DNA from: Lachnospiraceae bacterium
GTDB taxonomy: Bacteria; Bacillota; Clostridia; Lachnospirales; Lachnospiraceae
NCBI GenBank assembly: GCA_017938285.1
Contig: JAGBBW010000068.1
Location: forward strand, 1-64,000
Direction: 5' to 3'
DNA: 64,000 nt
Shown: positions 18,139 to 27,247 of the stretch, in pieces
Numbering within the stretch: position 1 is the stretch's first letter
Layout: every line of letters starts with the position of its first letter
The notes under the pieces: model-generated
Database searches by the model: none
Seen by the model: only the letters and a program-made list of their open reading frames with translations
What the model was told of the DNA's origin: nothing
Position numbers and translations under genes: made by a program

Positions 18139-19848
18139 ATGGCTAATATTGTATATTTTATCATGTTTGTATTGTCGGTGCTTAATATTGTTCTGTTGTC
18201 TGTTGTTGTAAAACAGCAGAGATGTTTTTATTATGTTACCTTTTTTATGTTAATCAGCATTTCCTGTTTTGGCTATATTACCATAGCAAATGCGGGAACT
18301 TTGCCCGTGGCGTTACTGGGTAATATACTGACTTATATGGGAGCATGTTTTCTTCCATATTGTTTTCTTTTATGTATTTCTGAATTATGTCAGCTTCCGC
18401 TGAAACGGTGGCTGAGCCTGCTGATGTTTACATACAATACAGTGGTGTTTTTCCTTGTCTGGATTACACTGGATGGTAGCAGGCTGTATTATGCAGGAAT
18501 GGAGTTACAGCAGAAAGATGGTATTACCATATTGTATACCCAGTCGGGACCGCTGCGTTTTTTATATGAAATTTCTGTGGTATTCTATGCACTGGCGGCA
18601 GTGGGAGTGCTGCTGCATGCGTTCCGCAGCAGAAAAAATATATCGTATAAAAATCTCTGGATGCTGACCGGTCTGGAACTGGTGACAGTCATTATTTATG
18701 CGTTTGAAAAGCTGGCAAACCATACCGTGGACTGGGTCTGCCTTGCCTACATACTGGATGAGTTTATTCTGCTGGTGCTGATTTACCGTATTGGAAAGTA
18801 CGATGTATCGGAGAGTATTGCCGGTTCCATCAATGGACAGGAAGATTATGCTTATATGATTTTTGACCTGAAACTGAATTATCTTGGCTGCAGTCCGATG
18901 TTAAAAAAATATTTTCCTGATATTACCCACGTAAAAGTAGACAGGCAGATTGATGCAAAGGGAAATAAGACAATTGAAAAAGCGGTTGCCTGGCTGACCT
19001 CCTGTACCATTACAGGAATCCGGGAGCCGTTGTACATAAAGTCCAAAGGCAGGGATTTGAAATGCACCTGGCGGCCGATTAATAACGGTTTGTTTGGCAG
19101 GAAGTCCGGTTATCTGGTGGAACTGTTTGATGATACAAACCAGCAGAAGTACCTGAGTCTGATTTCCAATTATAATACCCAGCTGGAGGGTGAAGTAGCG
19201 GCCAAGCTGGAGCATATCCAGGAAATGCAGGACCAGATTATTATTGGTATTTCAGATATCGTGGAAAGCCGGGATAACAGTACCGGAGGACATGTCAAGC
19301 GGACCAGCGAGGCAGTCCGGATATTCATGGAGCAGTTGTCCAAAGAGAGTGCGGAGTTTCACATGACGAAACGGTACTGTGAAAACGTCATCAAGGCAGC
19401 GCCAATGCATGATCTTGGTAAAATAGCAGTGGAAGACCAGATTTTAAGAAAGCCGGGCCGTTTTACAGAGGAAGAATACAATTTAATGAAGGTACATGCT
19501 GCTGTAGGAGCTCAGATTGTGGAGAAAGCACTGAATGGTGTGGATGATGCCGGATTTATGGAAGTGACAAAAAATATGGCCCACTATCATCATGAAAAGT
19601 GGAATGGAAAGGGCTATCCGGAAGGACTGGCCGGGGAAAAAATTCCGCTGGAAGCAAGAATTATGGCACTGGCAGATGTATTTGATGCGCTGGTCAGCAA
19701 ACGATGCTATAAGGATGAGTATAGTTATGATGAAGCATTCCGGATTATTGAAGAATCCCTGGGCAGTCATTTTGACCCGGAACTGGGAAAAATCTTTATG
19801 AACTGCCGGCCGGAGCTGGAAGCATACTATAATCAGATTGGAAAGTAA
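18139..19848 (+). CDS. Membrane-bound HD-GYP cyclic di-GMP phosphodiesterase
   Basis: A 569-residue protein. About seven hydrophobic helices fill the first 220 residues, like the N-terminal 7TM module of sensor kinases. They are followed by a PAS-like domain (about 235-340), a short coiled coil (VAAKLEHIQEMQDQI), and an HD-GYP domain (about 365-560) with MHDLGK (HD), HHEKWNGKGYP and DVFDALVSKR. The key residues for cyclic di-GMP hydrolysis are present. It lies between uxuAB and the GH2 gene but has its own promoter and is flanked by hairpins on both sides, so its link with sugar-acid use is only positional. The start is supported by TTGGGGTG upstream. Confidence 0.87.
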   Translation: MANIVYFIMFVLSVLNIVLLSVVVKQQRCFYYVTFFMLISISCFGYITIANAGTLPVALLGNILTYMGACFLPYCFLLCISELCQLPLKRWLSLLMFTYNTVVFFLVWITLDGSRLYYAGMELQQKDGITILYTQSGPLRFLYEISVVFYALAAVGVLLHAFRSRKNISYKNLWMLTGLELVTVIIYAFEKLANHTVDWVCLAYILDEFILLVLIYRIGKYDVSESIAGSINGQEDYAYMIFDLKLNYLGCSPMLKKYFPDITHVKVDRQIDAKGNKTIEKAVAWLTSCTITGIREPLYIKSKGRDLKCTWRPINNGLFGRKSGYLVELFDDTNQQKYLSLISNYNTQLEGEVAAKLEHIQEMQDQIIIGISDIVESRDNSTGGHVKRTSEAVRIFMEQLSKESAEFHMTKRYCENVIKAAPMHDLGKIAVEDQILRKPGRFTEEEYNLMKVHAAVGAQIVEKALNGVDDAGFMEVTKNMAHYHHEKWNGKGYPEGLAGEKIPLEARIMALADVFDALVSKRCYKDEYSYDEAFRIIEESLGSHFDPELGKIFMNCRPELEAYYNQIGK

Positions 19849-19858
19849 CAGCAGAAAG

Positions 19859-19897
19859 CCGAAAGACAGGAGAACATTTTGTTCTCCTGTCTTTCGG
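19859..19897. terminator. 18-bp convergent hairpin
   Basis: CCGAAAGACAGGAGAACA and its complement form a perfect 18-bp stem with a TTT loop between the converging HD-GYP gene and the GH2 gene. There is no clear T run on either side, so it may act by structure (3' end protection) as much as by termination. Confidence 0.7.
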
Positions 19898-19923
19898 TTG
19901 TGATAACTATACGAAATCAAAGG

Positions 19924-22176
19924 TTATTTTTTTATTTTGTTCAACTGGGCATTCAGTTCCAGCAACTGATCTTTGGTCAGTTTAACACCGGCAGCCCCCA
20001 TGAGACTGATGAAACGCAGGATGGTAAAGCTTCCCATCATCTGCATCATTCCTTCGCTGCTCATCAGCTCGGCAGGATTTCTGTCACCGCCCATCAGACC
20101 ACCCTGAAGATTGGTAAACAGACTCAGGAACAGCTGGCGGCAGGTGTCGCTCTTCATGACTTCGGATATTTTGTCATTTAAGGAGAAATAACCTTCCGGA
20201 GCGGTGATATCGAACCAGTTCAGTACGGCACCTTTTTCAACAAGCCGGTATGCTTCGTTGAAAGTATCTGTTTTCTGGATAACACTGGAATCCCGGCATT
20301 CCCCTGCTGCAGCGACTAATTCCGTTCTGCCTTCGTTTGGTACATCGAAGTAGAAGAAGTGTAACTCGCTGGTTTGTTTTCCAAGACTTCTGCCGTTGGC
20401 AAAGAGCTCTACTTCGGGTAAGTTGGAGTAAACAGTTACCCTGGTAACGTCCTCAACGCGGTCAACATACCGCTTGCCGCAGAGGTGTACGAAAGGAGCT
20501 TCTGCCGGGTCTCTCAGCCATGCCTTGTAAGCGTAGAAGGAATCCTTTTTGTACTTACGGTCAAAGGTCATCAGACCTTTGTGATTCTGTCCGTTTTCAC
20601 CACCTTCATTTCTGGCGTCAGCACCGAAGTCAAACATATTCCAGACATGGGTTGCCCACAGATACTTTCTGGTGAAGAGCTGCTTGATTAATTCTTCGTG
20701 GTAATACGCCTGGTATTCTTCCGTGTAGTCCCCCTGTTCCGGATTGGAGGTGTGCCAGTTGAGTGCTTCGCAGCCGTATTCTGAACAACCGATTGGCTGG
20801 TTTGGATACTTTGCGTGGAACCGGTCAAACCATGGACCGTTCATAGAGGTGTCACCGCCGTACCAGCCGAAATAGTGATTATAGGATACGGTATCCGGAA
20901 TGTGAACATAGGCTTCGTCCATGTCACACATGGAAACACAGGCCATGGTAGTAAGCCGGGTCTTGTCCATTTCGTGGCATAAATCATTTAAAATACGGTG
21001 GTTTTCCAGTAAGTCAGGGTCGGAAGCACCGCCCATGGTAATTTCGTTGGACAAGCCCCAGACAACGATGGAAGGATGGTTATAGTTCTGGGTAATCAGT
21101 TCCTTCATCTGGGAGATGGTGTTCTCACGGCCGCCCGGCATGTGGGTGGAAATGTAAGGAATTTCTGCCCAAACTACCATGCCGTATTTATCACATAAAT
21201 CGTAGAAATACTGGTCATGCTGATAATGGGCAAGACGGATGGTGGTTGCACCCATTTCATGGATGAATTCCATGTCTTCCTTATGATGTTCCGGAAGCAG
21301 AGCATTACCATAACTCCATCTGTCCTGATGACGGGAAACGCCACGGAGCGGGTAGCTTTCACCGTTTAATATAAAACCATCCTGTGGGTCGATTTGGAAA
21401 GTGCGGCATCCGAAACGTGTACGGACAGCATCGATAACCTCATCACCGGAAAGAAGGGAAACCTCTGCAGTATACAGGTAAGGGTCTCTGCGGCCATGCC
21501 ATAAATGTACCTTTTCTATAGGGAGGGTAACTTTTGTTTCCGATGCGGCAACGGTAGTTTCTGCAATGGTACGGCCGCAGGCTGTTTTTAACCGGTAAAC
21601 CAGTTTCTGGTCCTCCTTTGCATTGGTAAGATAGGTTTCCACGGTGACTTTGGCATGCTCACCCTGAACCACGGGGGTAACAGCAATACCTGGACCACCA
21701 AAGTAATCCAGATCAAAATGGGAACTGCTGACAGCAATAAGATTGACATCACGGTATATGCCGCCGTAGAAGGTGAAGTCCGCATTTTGTGGGTAAACAG
21801 TCTGGTTTGCCCGGTTATCAACAGCAACAACGATGAGGTTTTCGTTTTCCAGTGTGTCAGTTATATTAACCCTCCAGGTAGAGTAACCACCATCATGGTG
21901 TCCTGCCTGTCTGCCATTGACATAAACATCAGCCGAAGAGTTCGTACCATGGAATTCCAGATAATACTGGTCTGCCTTTGGAAGGTCGCTTTTTAACAGC
22001 TTCTTTGCATAATAGCAGACACCACGGTAGTAATCTGCGTCACCGTCCTGACCATCAATTGCATTCCAGCTGTGGGGAAGATTGACAAAATCCCACTTGT
22101 TCGGCAGAGTGACAGGTATGCTATCTGTGTTTTTGGTAAATGCCCATTTGGAATTCAAATTAATAACTTGTCTCAT
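19924..22176 (-). CDS. GH2 glycoside hydrolase (beta-glucuronidase or beta-galactosidase)
   Basis: A 750-residue GH2 enzyme without a signal peptide, so it acts on imported glycosides. The ATG at 22176 has AGGAGG 7 nt upstream; an ATG 14 codons earlier has none. The sugar-binding and Ig-like domains (about 1-280) precede the TIM barrel, with acid/base Glu in GLSNEITMGG and nucleophile Glu in CSEYGCEALNWH. The segment GQNHKGLMTFDRK contains an N-x-K triplet at the place where beta-glucuronidases hold the carboxylate, but many GH2 beta-galactosidases have N-D-K-G there too. Adjacent uxuAB favours glucuronides; overall resemblance is nearer to the galactosidase-type subgroup. A C-terminal extension of about 80 residues (Met/Gly-rich, ending LTKDQLLELNAQLNKIKK) is unexplained. 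Confidence 0.85.
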   Translation of the reverse strand: MRQVINLNSKWAFTKNTDSIPVTLPNKWDFVNLPHSWNAIDGQDGDADYYRGVCYYAKKLLKSDLPKADQYYLEFHGTNSSADVYVNGRQAGHHDGGYSTWRVNITDTLENENLIVVAVDNRANQTVYPQNADFTFYGGIYRDVNLIAVSSSHFDLDYFGGPGIAVTPVVQGEHAKVTVETYLTNAKEDQKLVYRLKTACGRTIAETTVAASETKVTLPIEKVHLWHGRRDPYLYTAEVSLLSGDEVIDAVRTRFGCRTFQIDPQDGFILNGESYPLRGVSRHQDRWSYGNALLPEHHKEDMEFIHEMGATTIRLAHYQHDQYFYDLCDKYGMVVWAEIPYISTHMPGGRENTISQMKELITQNYNHPSIVVWGLSNEITMGGASDPDLLENHRILNDLCHEMDKTRLTTMACVSMCDMDEAYVHIPDTVSYNHYFGWYGGDTSMNGPWFDRFHAKYPNQPIGCSEYGCEALNWHTSNPEQGDYTEEYQAYYHEELIKQLFTRKYLWATHVWNMFDFGADARNEGGENGQNHKGLMTFDRKYKKDSFYAYKAWLRDPAEAPFVHLCGKRYVDRVEDVTRVTVYSNLPEVELFANGRSLGKQTSELHFFYFDVPNEGRTELVAAAGECRDSSVIQKTDTFNEAYRLVEKGAVLNWFDITAPEGYFSLNDKISEVMKSDTCRQLFLSLFTNLQGGLMGGDRNPAELMSSEGMMQMMGSFTILRFISLMGAAGVKLTKDQLLELNAQLNKIKK

Positions 22177-22519
22177 GAAAAACCTCCTGTTTTTTATTCT
22201 TCCATATATAGTGTCCATAATTAACGGTTGTTATCATAAATCTTTGGAATAGTTTGCGAATATATCGTATCAAAGTGATGGATACTGTATCCGGCCGGAT
22301 TGGTAAAGGTATGAAAAGGTTTCTTATGTGTATAATAACTGCAGTATTGTTTACAATAAAAGTAACACCCAGGTGTCTGCTTTCTGCACCTTTATTATAT
22401 TCAGAAATAGAAAATAGTTCAATAATCTGTTTATAAAAAGTGTATAAATATAAAAATGAAAAAAATGACCGATATATAAAGTGGACGAGGGGAAAAATAA
22501 GGAAACGAGGACGGAAACA
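22177..22519. promoter_or_regulatory. Divergent control region between GH2 and GPH genes
   Basis: This 343-bp gene-free stretch must hold promoters for both directions. Two perfect palindromes touch each other: GGATACTGTATCC (22280-22292) and ATCCGGCCGGAT (22289-22300). A third, ATTGTTTACAAT, lies at 22346-22357. A TATAAT at 22331-22336 may be a -10 box on the plus strand, without a good -35. The palindromes are candidate operators for the locus regulator; no catabolite (cre) site with full match was found. Confidence 0.5.
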
Positions 22520-23950
22520 ATGAAAAAAATCAGAAAGGCAGGCGTGCGGCCATTCGGCATGCGCGATAAACTGGGGTATCTGTTTGGTGATTTCGGAAAT
22601 GATTTCACATTTATTTTATCCTCCAGCTTTTTATTGAAATTTTATACGGATGTTATGGGGATTTCTGCCGGTGTGGTAGGGATAATCATGATGATTGCAC
22701 GTTTTGTGGATGCCTTTACGGATGTGGCCATGGGACGTATCTGTGACAGAAGCCGGATAACAGCAGCAGGAAAATTCAAACCATGGATTCTTAGAATGTG
22801 TGGTCCGGTAGCAATTGCATCGTTTCTGATTTATCAGAGCAGTTTTGCAGGAATGTCAACGGTATTTAAAATTGGCTGGCTATTTGTGACCTATATTTTG
22901 TGGGGTTCTATTTTCTATACCTCAATTAATATTCCGTATGGTTCCATGGCTTCTGCAATATCTGTGGAGCCGGAAGACAGACAGTCGTTGTCTACCTTCC
23001 GCAGCATCGGCGGTACTTTGGCGGGTCTGATTATTGGTGCCGGGGTTCCTATGGCTGCCTATAAGCTGGATGTCAATGGAAATACAGTTATGAACGGAGA
23101 GCGTTTTATGGTAATTGCCGGGGTATTCTCAGCGCTTGCCGTTGGCTGTTATCTGCTTTGTTATTTTCTGGTGACAGAGAGAGTGCGTTTTGAAGAAAAA
23201 GAAGTGAAAACAACAGAAAGTATAGATGGTGGAAAGGAAAAAAATGCGAACAGTGTTTTTACCATGTTGAAAAACGCAGCAGGTAACCGGGCTCTGATTT
23301 CCATTATAGCAGCTTCCATTGTTATGCTGCTGGCACAATTAACCATGCAGTCCATGGCGAATTATGTTTATCCGAATTTTTATGGAAATACAGCGGCGCA
23401 GTCGGCATCGACCCTGACGATGGTAGCCGCCATGTTTCTTGCCGCAGCACTTGCCAAACCGGTTTCCAGACGGTTTGGAAAAGCAGAAGTCAGTGTTGTG
23501 TCAAATCTTCTGGCAGCAGTAGTTTGTTTCGGTCTTTTTCTGCTCCGTCCGGAGAGTGTCTGGGTTTATGTTGCCCTGCTGACTCTCTGCTGGCTGGGGC
23601 TTGGTATATTTTCCATGGTAAACTGGTCTCTCATTACAGACGTAATTGATTATTCTGAGTTGAGAAACGGAGTCCGGGAGGATGGATCGGTGTATGCCCT
23701 GTATTCCTTTGCACGAAAACTTGGACAGGCGGCAGCAGCGGGTGTTTCCGGTGGGCTTTTGTCCCTGATTGGTTATAATGAAACAACCGCATTTGATCCG
23801 GAAGTAACAACAGGAATTTTTAATATCTCCACACTTGTTCCGGCGGCAGGCTTTTTACTGCTGGCACTGATTTTGTGGTTCTGGTATCCGCTGCATAAAA
23901 AGCAGGTGGAGGAAAATGTGGAGGCATTGAAACAAAAACATGGAGCATAA
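22520..23950 (+). CDS. GPH-family sugar/glycoside:cation symporter
   Basis: A 476-residue inner-membrane transporter with about 12 helices. The opening RPFGMRDKLGYLFGDFGNDF and the segments IMMIARFVDAFTDVAMGRICDR and TFRSIGGTLAG are hallmarks of the glycoside-pentoside-hexuronide family (MelB, UidB, XynB type), which uses Na+ or H+ to import sugars and glucuronides. The ATG at 22520 follows GAGGA by 9 nt; a GTG 39 bp upstream is possible but lacks a ribosome site. It is divergent from the GH2 gene and followed by the esterase, so it probably imports the glycoside that the GH2 enzyme cleaves. Exact substrate unknown. Confidence 0.92.
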   Translation: MKKIRKAGVRPFGMRDKLGYLFGDFGNDFTFILSSSFLLKFYTDVMGISAGVVGIIMMIARFVDAFTDVAMGRICDRSRITAAGKFKPWILRMCGPVAIASFLIYQSSFAGMSTVFKIGWLFVTYILWGSIFYTSINIPYGSMASAISVEPEDRQSLSTFRSIGGTLAGLIIGAGVPMAAYKLDVNGNTVMNGERFMVIAGVFSALAVGCYLLCYFLVTERVRFEEKEVKTTESIDGGKEKNANSVFTMLKNAAGNRALISIIAASIVMLLAQLTMQSMANYVYPNFYGNTAAQSASTLTMVAAMFLAAALAKPVSRRFGKAEVSVVSNLLAAVVCFGLFLLRPESVWVYVALLTLCWLGLGIFSMVNWSLITDVIDYSELRNGVREDGSVYALYSFARKLGQAAAAGVSGGLLSLIGYNETTAFDPEVTTGIFNISTLVPAAGFLLLALILWFWYPLHKKQVEENVEALKQKHGA

Positions 23951-24069
23951 CAGGAAAAAGTAGAATAATGAATGCAGTAATGGATGTGATTCCTTTGTTG
24001 TTTTTTTGCTGGGAAAAGGATATGATAAACATAATAAAAAGTCTGCCGTCCGGCAGGGAAAGGTACCGT

Positions 24070-25584
24070 ATGAAAGTAATTAATTGTGCAGCTGTATTTT
24101 CCAGTCATTGTGTATTACAGAGAAACAAAAAAATCCGTGTATGGGGAACGGCTCCCCATGGAACCAGAGTGGAAGTATCCATAAATGGGGCAACGGCAGT
24201 TGGGGTAACCGTGGGAAATGAGTGGTCCGCAGAGCTTCCTTCCATGGAGGCGGGCGGACCATATGTGATGGAAATTTCTTCGGAAGGAACCGTATACCAG
24301 CGGTTGGAAGATGTGATGATTGGAGAAGTATGGCTGGCCGGAGGGCAGTCCAATATGGAATTTGCCCTTCAGGCAGATGCAGACGGCAAGAAGGCTATGG
24401 AAGAGGCTGAAATTTCCCAGGTTCGTTTTTACCAGGTAAAACAGGTTCCATTTCAGGATGACTATTTTTACCGGGTGGAACAGGCAAATCACTGGATGCT
24501 GCCCAAGGATGAGGAATTGGGAAGCTGGTCTGCGGTAGGATATTATTTTGCCAGAAAAATTTCAGAAGAACTTGGTGTGACGGTAGGTGTGATTGGTTGT
24601 AACTGGGGCGGCACATCTGCCGCTGCATGGCAGGACAGGGAAAGCATCTGTCAGTACGAGGATACAAAAATTTACTGGGAAGAATACGCAGAACTTCTGG
24701 AAGGTCTGGAGGCGGAAAGCTATGAAAAAGAGCGGAAAGAATATCTTGTCTGGCAGGCAGACTGGCAGCCGCGCATGGATGCTTACTATAAGGAACATCC
24801 GGGAGCAGACTGGGAGGAAGCACAGGCAGCAGTAGGGGTTTCCAAATGGCCCGGACCAATGGGACCAAAGCACGAATACCGGCCGGCGGGATTATATGAG
24901 TGTATGTTAAAACGTGTGGTGCCTTATACGTTAGGTGGTGTAATTTATTATCAGGGAGAAAGTGACGACCATAGACCACACAGTTATTATCATTTGTTCC
25001 GGAGCCTGATTGCAGCCTGGCGCCGGGAGTTTAAAGAGGAGACTCTTCCGTTTCTTTGTGTGCAGCTTCCGGTACATCAGTATGCGCATGAGCCGGAAAG
25101 TGATAAATGGTGCTACATCCGGGAAGCCCAGATGCGGTTGCATGAAGAAGGAATGGTGAGCGGTATTGCGGTGGCACTGGATTGCGGTGAGTATAACAAT
25201 ATTCATCCGGTACATAAAACGGAAGTGGCAGGCAGGCTGGCTATGCAGGCGCTGTATCATGTGTATGGAAAATATTCTGCGGATGAAGTGTATGGACCGG
25301 TTTATCAGGGACATACGGTAGAAGGAGCGGTTCTGACGCTTCAGTTTGAACACGCAGAACAGGGATTTCTTGTAAAAGGTGACACGATAAAAGGATTTGA
25401 ACTGGCCGGAGCAGATGGTGTGTATAAGGAGGCGGCAGCCAGAATAAAAGGAAACCGGATAGAGTTGTACAGCAGGGAAGTTTCTTTGCCGGAAGCAGCA
25501 CGTTATATGTGGACTGGTTATGGGGAAGTAGTTTTATTTGGAGCCAACGGACTGCCTGTGGCACCATTTAGAACAAAAAGATAG
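24070..25584 (+). CDS. Sialate O-acetylesterase-like SGNH esterase
   Basis: A 504-residue protein of the sialate 9-O-acetylesterase (SASA) family. The nucleophile motif GGQSNMEF, the oxyanion segment GCNWGGTSAAAW, VIYYQGESD and the C-terminal NNIHPVHK with the catalytic His are visible in order, with an N-terminal beta-sandwich (about 1-90) typical of the family. There is no signal peptide, so it acts inside the cell. The ATG at 24070 follows AGGGAAAGG; in-frame ATGs further upstream lack ribosome sites. Next to the GPH symporter, it likely removes acetyl groups from imported glycosides before GH2 cleavage. These enzymes also deacetylate xylo- and hemicellulose sugars, so sialic acid is not implied; no sialic acid genes are nearby. 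Confidence 0.85.
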   Translation: MKVINCAAVFSSHCVLQRNKKIRVWGTAPHGTRVEVSINGATAVGVTVGNEWSAELPSMEAGGPYVMEISSEGTVYQRLEDVMIGEVWLAGGQSNMEFALQADADGKKAMEEAEISQVRFYQVKQVPFQDDYFYRVEQANHWMLPKDEELGSWSAVGYYFARKISEELGVTVGVIGCNWGGTSAAAWQDRESICQYEDTKIYWEEYAELLEGLEAESYEKERKEYLVWQADWQPRMDAYYKEHPGADWEEAQAAVGVSKWPGPMGPKHEYRPAGLYECMLKRVVPYTLGGVIYYQGESDDHRPHSYYHLFRSLIAAWRREFKEETLPFLCVQLPVHQYAHEPESDKWCYIREAQMRLHEEGMVSGIAVALDCGEYNNIHPVHKTEVAGRLAMQALYHVYGKYSADEVYGPVYQGHTVEGAVLTLQFEHAEQGFLVKGDTIKGFELAGADGVYKEAAARIKGNRIELYSREVSLPEAARYMWTGYGEVVLFGANGLPVAPFRTKR

Positions 25585-25687
25585 AAAAGCAGCCAATAGT
25601 ATGGTAAAATAGTCTCAGATGGTGTGGGAAGACACAAAGGGAAGCGGTGCTTTCCCAGAATGGAATTCTTCACAGATGGGAGAACTT

Positions 25688-26947
25688 ATGGGAACGAAAA
25701 AATTATCGGATAAAAACAGAATCAGACAGTTTAATTTCGAGAAAAAGCCGGTTTCTCCATGCTTTTTATTGAGTGTGGCAAAAGGGATTATCAGCTTTCC
25801 GGACCTGAAGAAAAGGAAAGCTGTGCTGACAAAGACAAATATGGAAGGGATAGAGGACAAGCCATATCTTATGCTGGTGACTCATTCCTCCATGGTGGAT
25901 TTTAACCTGATGTTAAAGGCTACCCATCCTCATAAAGTGAATAATGTCATGACGCTGGAGGGATTTCATACTTATACGGAACCGTTGATGCGTTCCCTTG
26001 GGGTACTGGGAACCAGAAAATTTATTACAGATATTCATTTAATCCGTAATATGAAATACTGCGTGGAAGAGTTAAAGAATCCGTTCGTCCTCTTTCCGGA
26101 GGCGAGATATTCCCTGGATGGCTGTACCTCTTATCTGCCACAGTCGCTGGGGAAGATGGTAAAACTGCTGGGTGTGCCGGTGGTGGTGCTGCGTATTCAC
26201 GGAAATTTTGTAACCTGTCCGCAATGGAATAAAATTAATAAAAAGACTTTTGTGGAAGCGGAAATGAAGCAGATTATCACGGCAGAAGAAACAAAGTCGT
26301 TATCGGCGAAGGAAATCAATGACTGTATTGTGGAGCATTTCCAGTATGACGATTTTGCATGGCAGAAGGAAAAACAGGTAAAAATAGACCATCCGCAGCG
26401 GGCAAAAGGGCTTCATGCTTTATTGTATAAGTGTCCGTCCTGCAGGGAAGAACACCAGACGGATTCCGAAGGGACCAGACTCTGGTGCAACTGCTGTAAA
26501 AAGACCTGGGAAATGGATGAGTACGGTCAGCTGCATGCACTGGAAGGAGAAACAGAGTTTCCGCATATTCCGGACTGGAGTAACTGGGAACGTGCCTGTG
26601 TCAGGGAGGAAATCGAGAATGGTACGTACTATTTTGAAGATGAGGTCCGGGTGGAAACACTGCCGGGTTCCTGGAAGTTTTATAAGCAGGGGATGGGAAA
26701 ACTAATTCAGACGCCAGAGGAAACCAGAGTGGAGTGTAATTATTATGGTGAGCCTTATGTGCTGAAGCGCAGTGCCAAAAGTCTGGAAAGTATGCATATT
26801 GAGTATGATTATCTGGGCAGGGGAGACTGTGTGGATATTTCCATTCCGGAGGACAGTTTCTGGTGCTATCTGATGAAGCGGGATGCAATTACAAAGATTT
26901 CCTTTGCAACAGAGGAAATGCATAAGCTTGCGATGAAAAGGGCATAA
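25688..26947 (+). CDS. PlsC-like acyltransferase with zinc-ribbon insert
   Basis: About 419 residues from the ATG at 25688, which follows GGGAG by 5 nt; in-frame ATGs at 25619 and 25676 are alternatives. The first half is a lysophosphatidate-type acyltransferase domain: HSSMVD (66-71) is the HX4D catalytic motif and LFPEARYSLDG is the acceptor-phosphate block (normally FPEGxRS). After it, a four-Cys zinc ribbon (CPSC, then CNCC) at about 240-265 and a C-terminal region of unknown fold follow. The family transfers acyl chains to glycerophospholipids at the membrane. The zinc ribbon and long C-terminus are not part of ordinary PlsC. It heads a tight three-gene run with the 87-residue protein and PARG. 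Confidence 0.8.
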   Translation: MGTKKLSDKNRIRQFNFEKKPVSPCFLLSVAKGIISFPDLKKRKAVLTKTNMEGIEDKPYLMLVTHSSMVDFNLMLKATHPHKVNNVMTLEGFHTYTEPLMRSLGVLGTRKFITDIHLIRNMKYCVEELKNPFVLFPEARYSLDGCTSYLPQSLGKMVKLLGVPVVVLRIHGNFVTCPQWNKINKKTFVEAEMKQIITAEETKSLSAKEINDCIVEHFQYDDFAWQKEKQVKIDHPQRAKGLHALLYKCPSCREEHQTDSEGTRLWCNCCKKTWEMDEYGQLHALEGETEFPHIPDWSNWERACVREEIENGTYYFEDEVRVETLPGSWKFYKQGMGKLIQTPEETRVECNYYGEPYVLKRSAKSLESMHIEYDYLGRGDCVDISIPEDSFWCYLMKRDAITKISFATEEMHKLAMKRA

Positions 26948-26965
26948 GGGAGGCAGAAAAACGTA

Positions 26966-27229
26966 ATGTTTGGATTCTTTAAGAACGTGAAAGCTACAAA
27001 AGAATTAGACCGCATTATTGCAGAGATTAATATGAATATGCAGAATAATTATAAAGATGCAGCCCAGGAAGGGCTGCGGGAATTTGAAATGCGGCTGGAA
27101 CAGCTGGCAGGGACAGGAGAACTGAGTGCGGCGCAAAAGTCAGAGTATACGGCGAGGCTGTCTTCCTATAAGGAAAAAATGAAGTCGTATAGCCATAAGG
27201 ACCAGAAGCCGTACTGGACAAAGGAGTAG
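26966..27229 (+). CDS. Small helical protein of unknown function
   Basis: An 87-residue, highly charged protein that appears wholly alpha-helical, with no signal or membrane segment. I do not recognise it. A GGGAGG ribosome site lies 11 nt upstream, it begins 18 nt after the acyltransferase and ends 18 nt before the PARG gene, so it is clearly part of their operon. It could be an adaptor or regulator for either neighbour. Confidence 0.75.
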   Translation: MFGFFKNVKATKELDRIIAEINMNMQNNYKDAAQEGLREFEMRLEQLAGTGELSAAQKSEYTARLSSYKEKMKSYSHKDQKPYWTKE

Positions 27230-27247
27230 ATAACCAGGAGGAACAGT

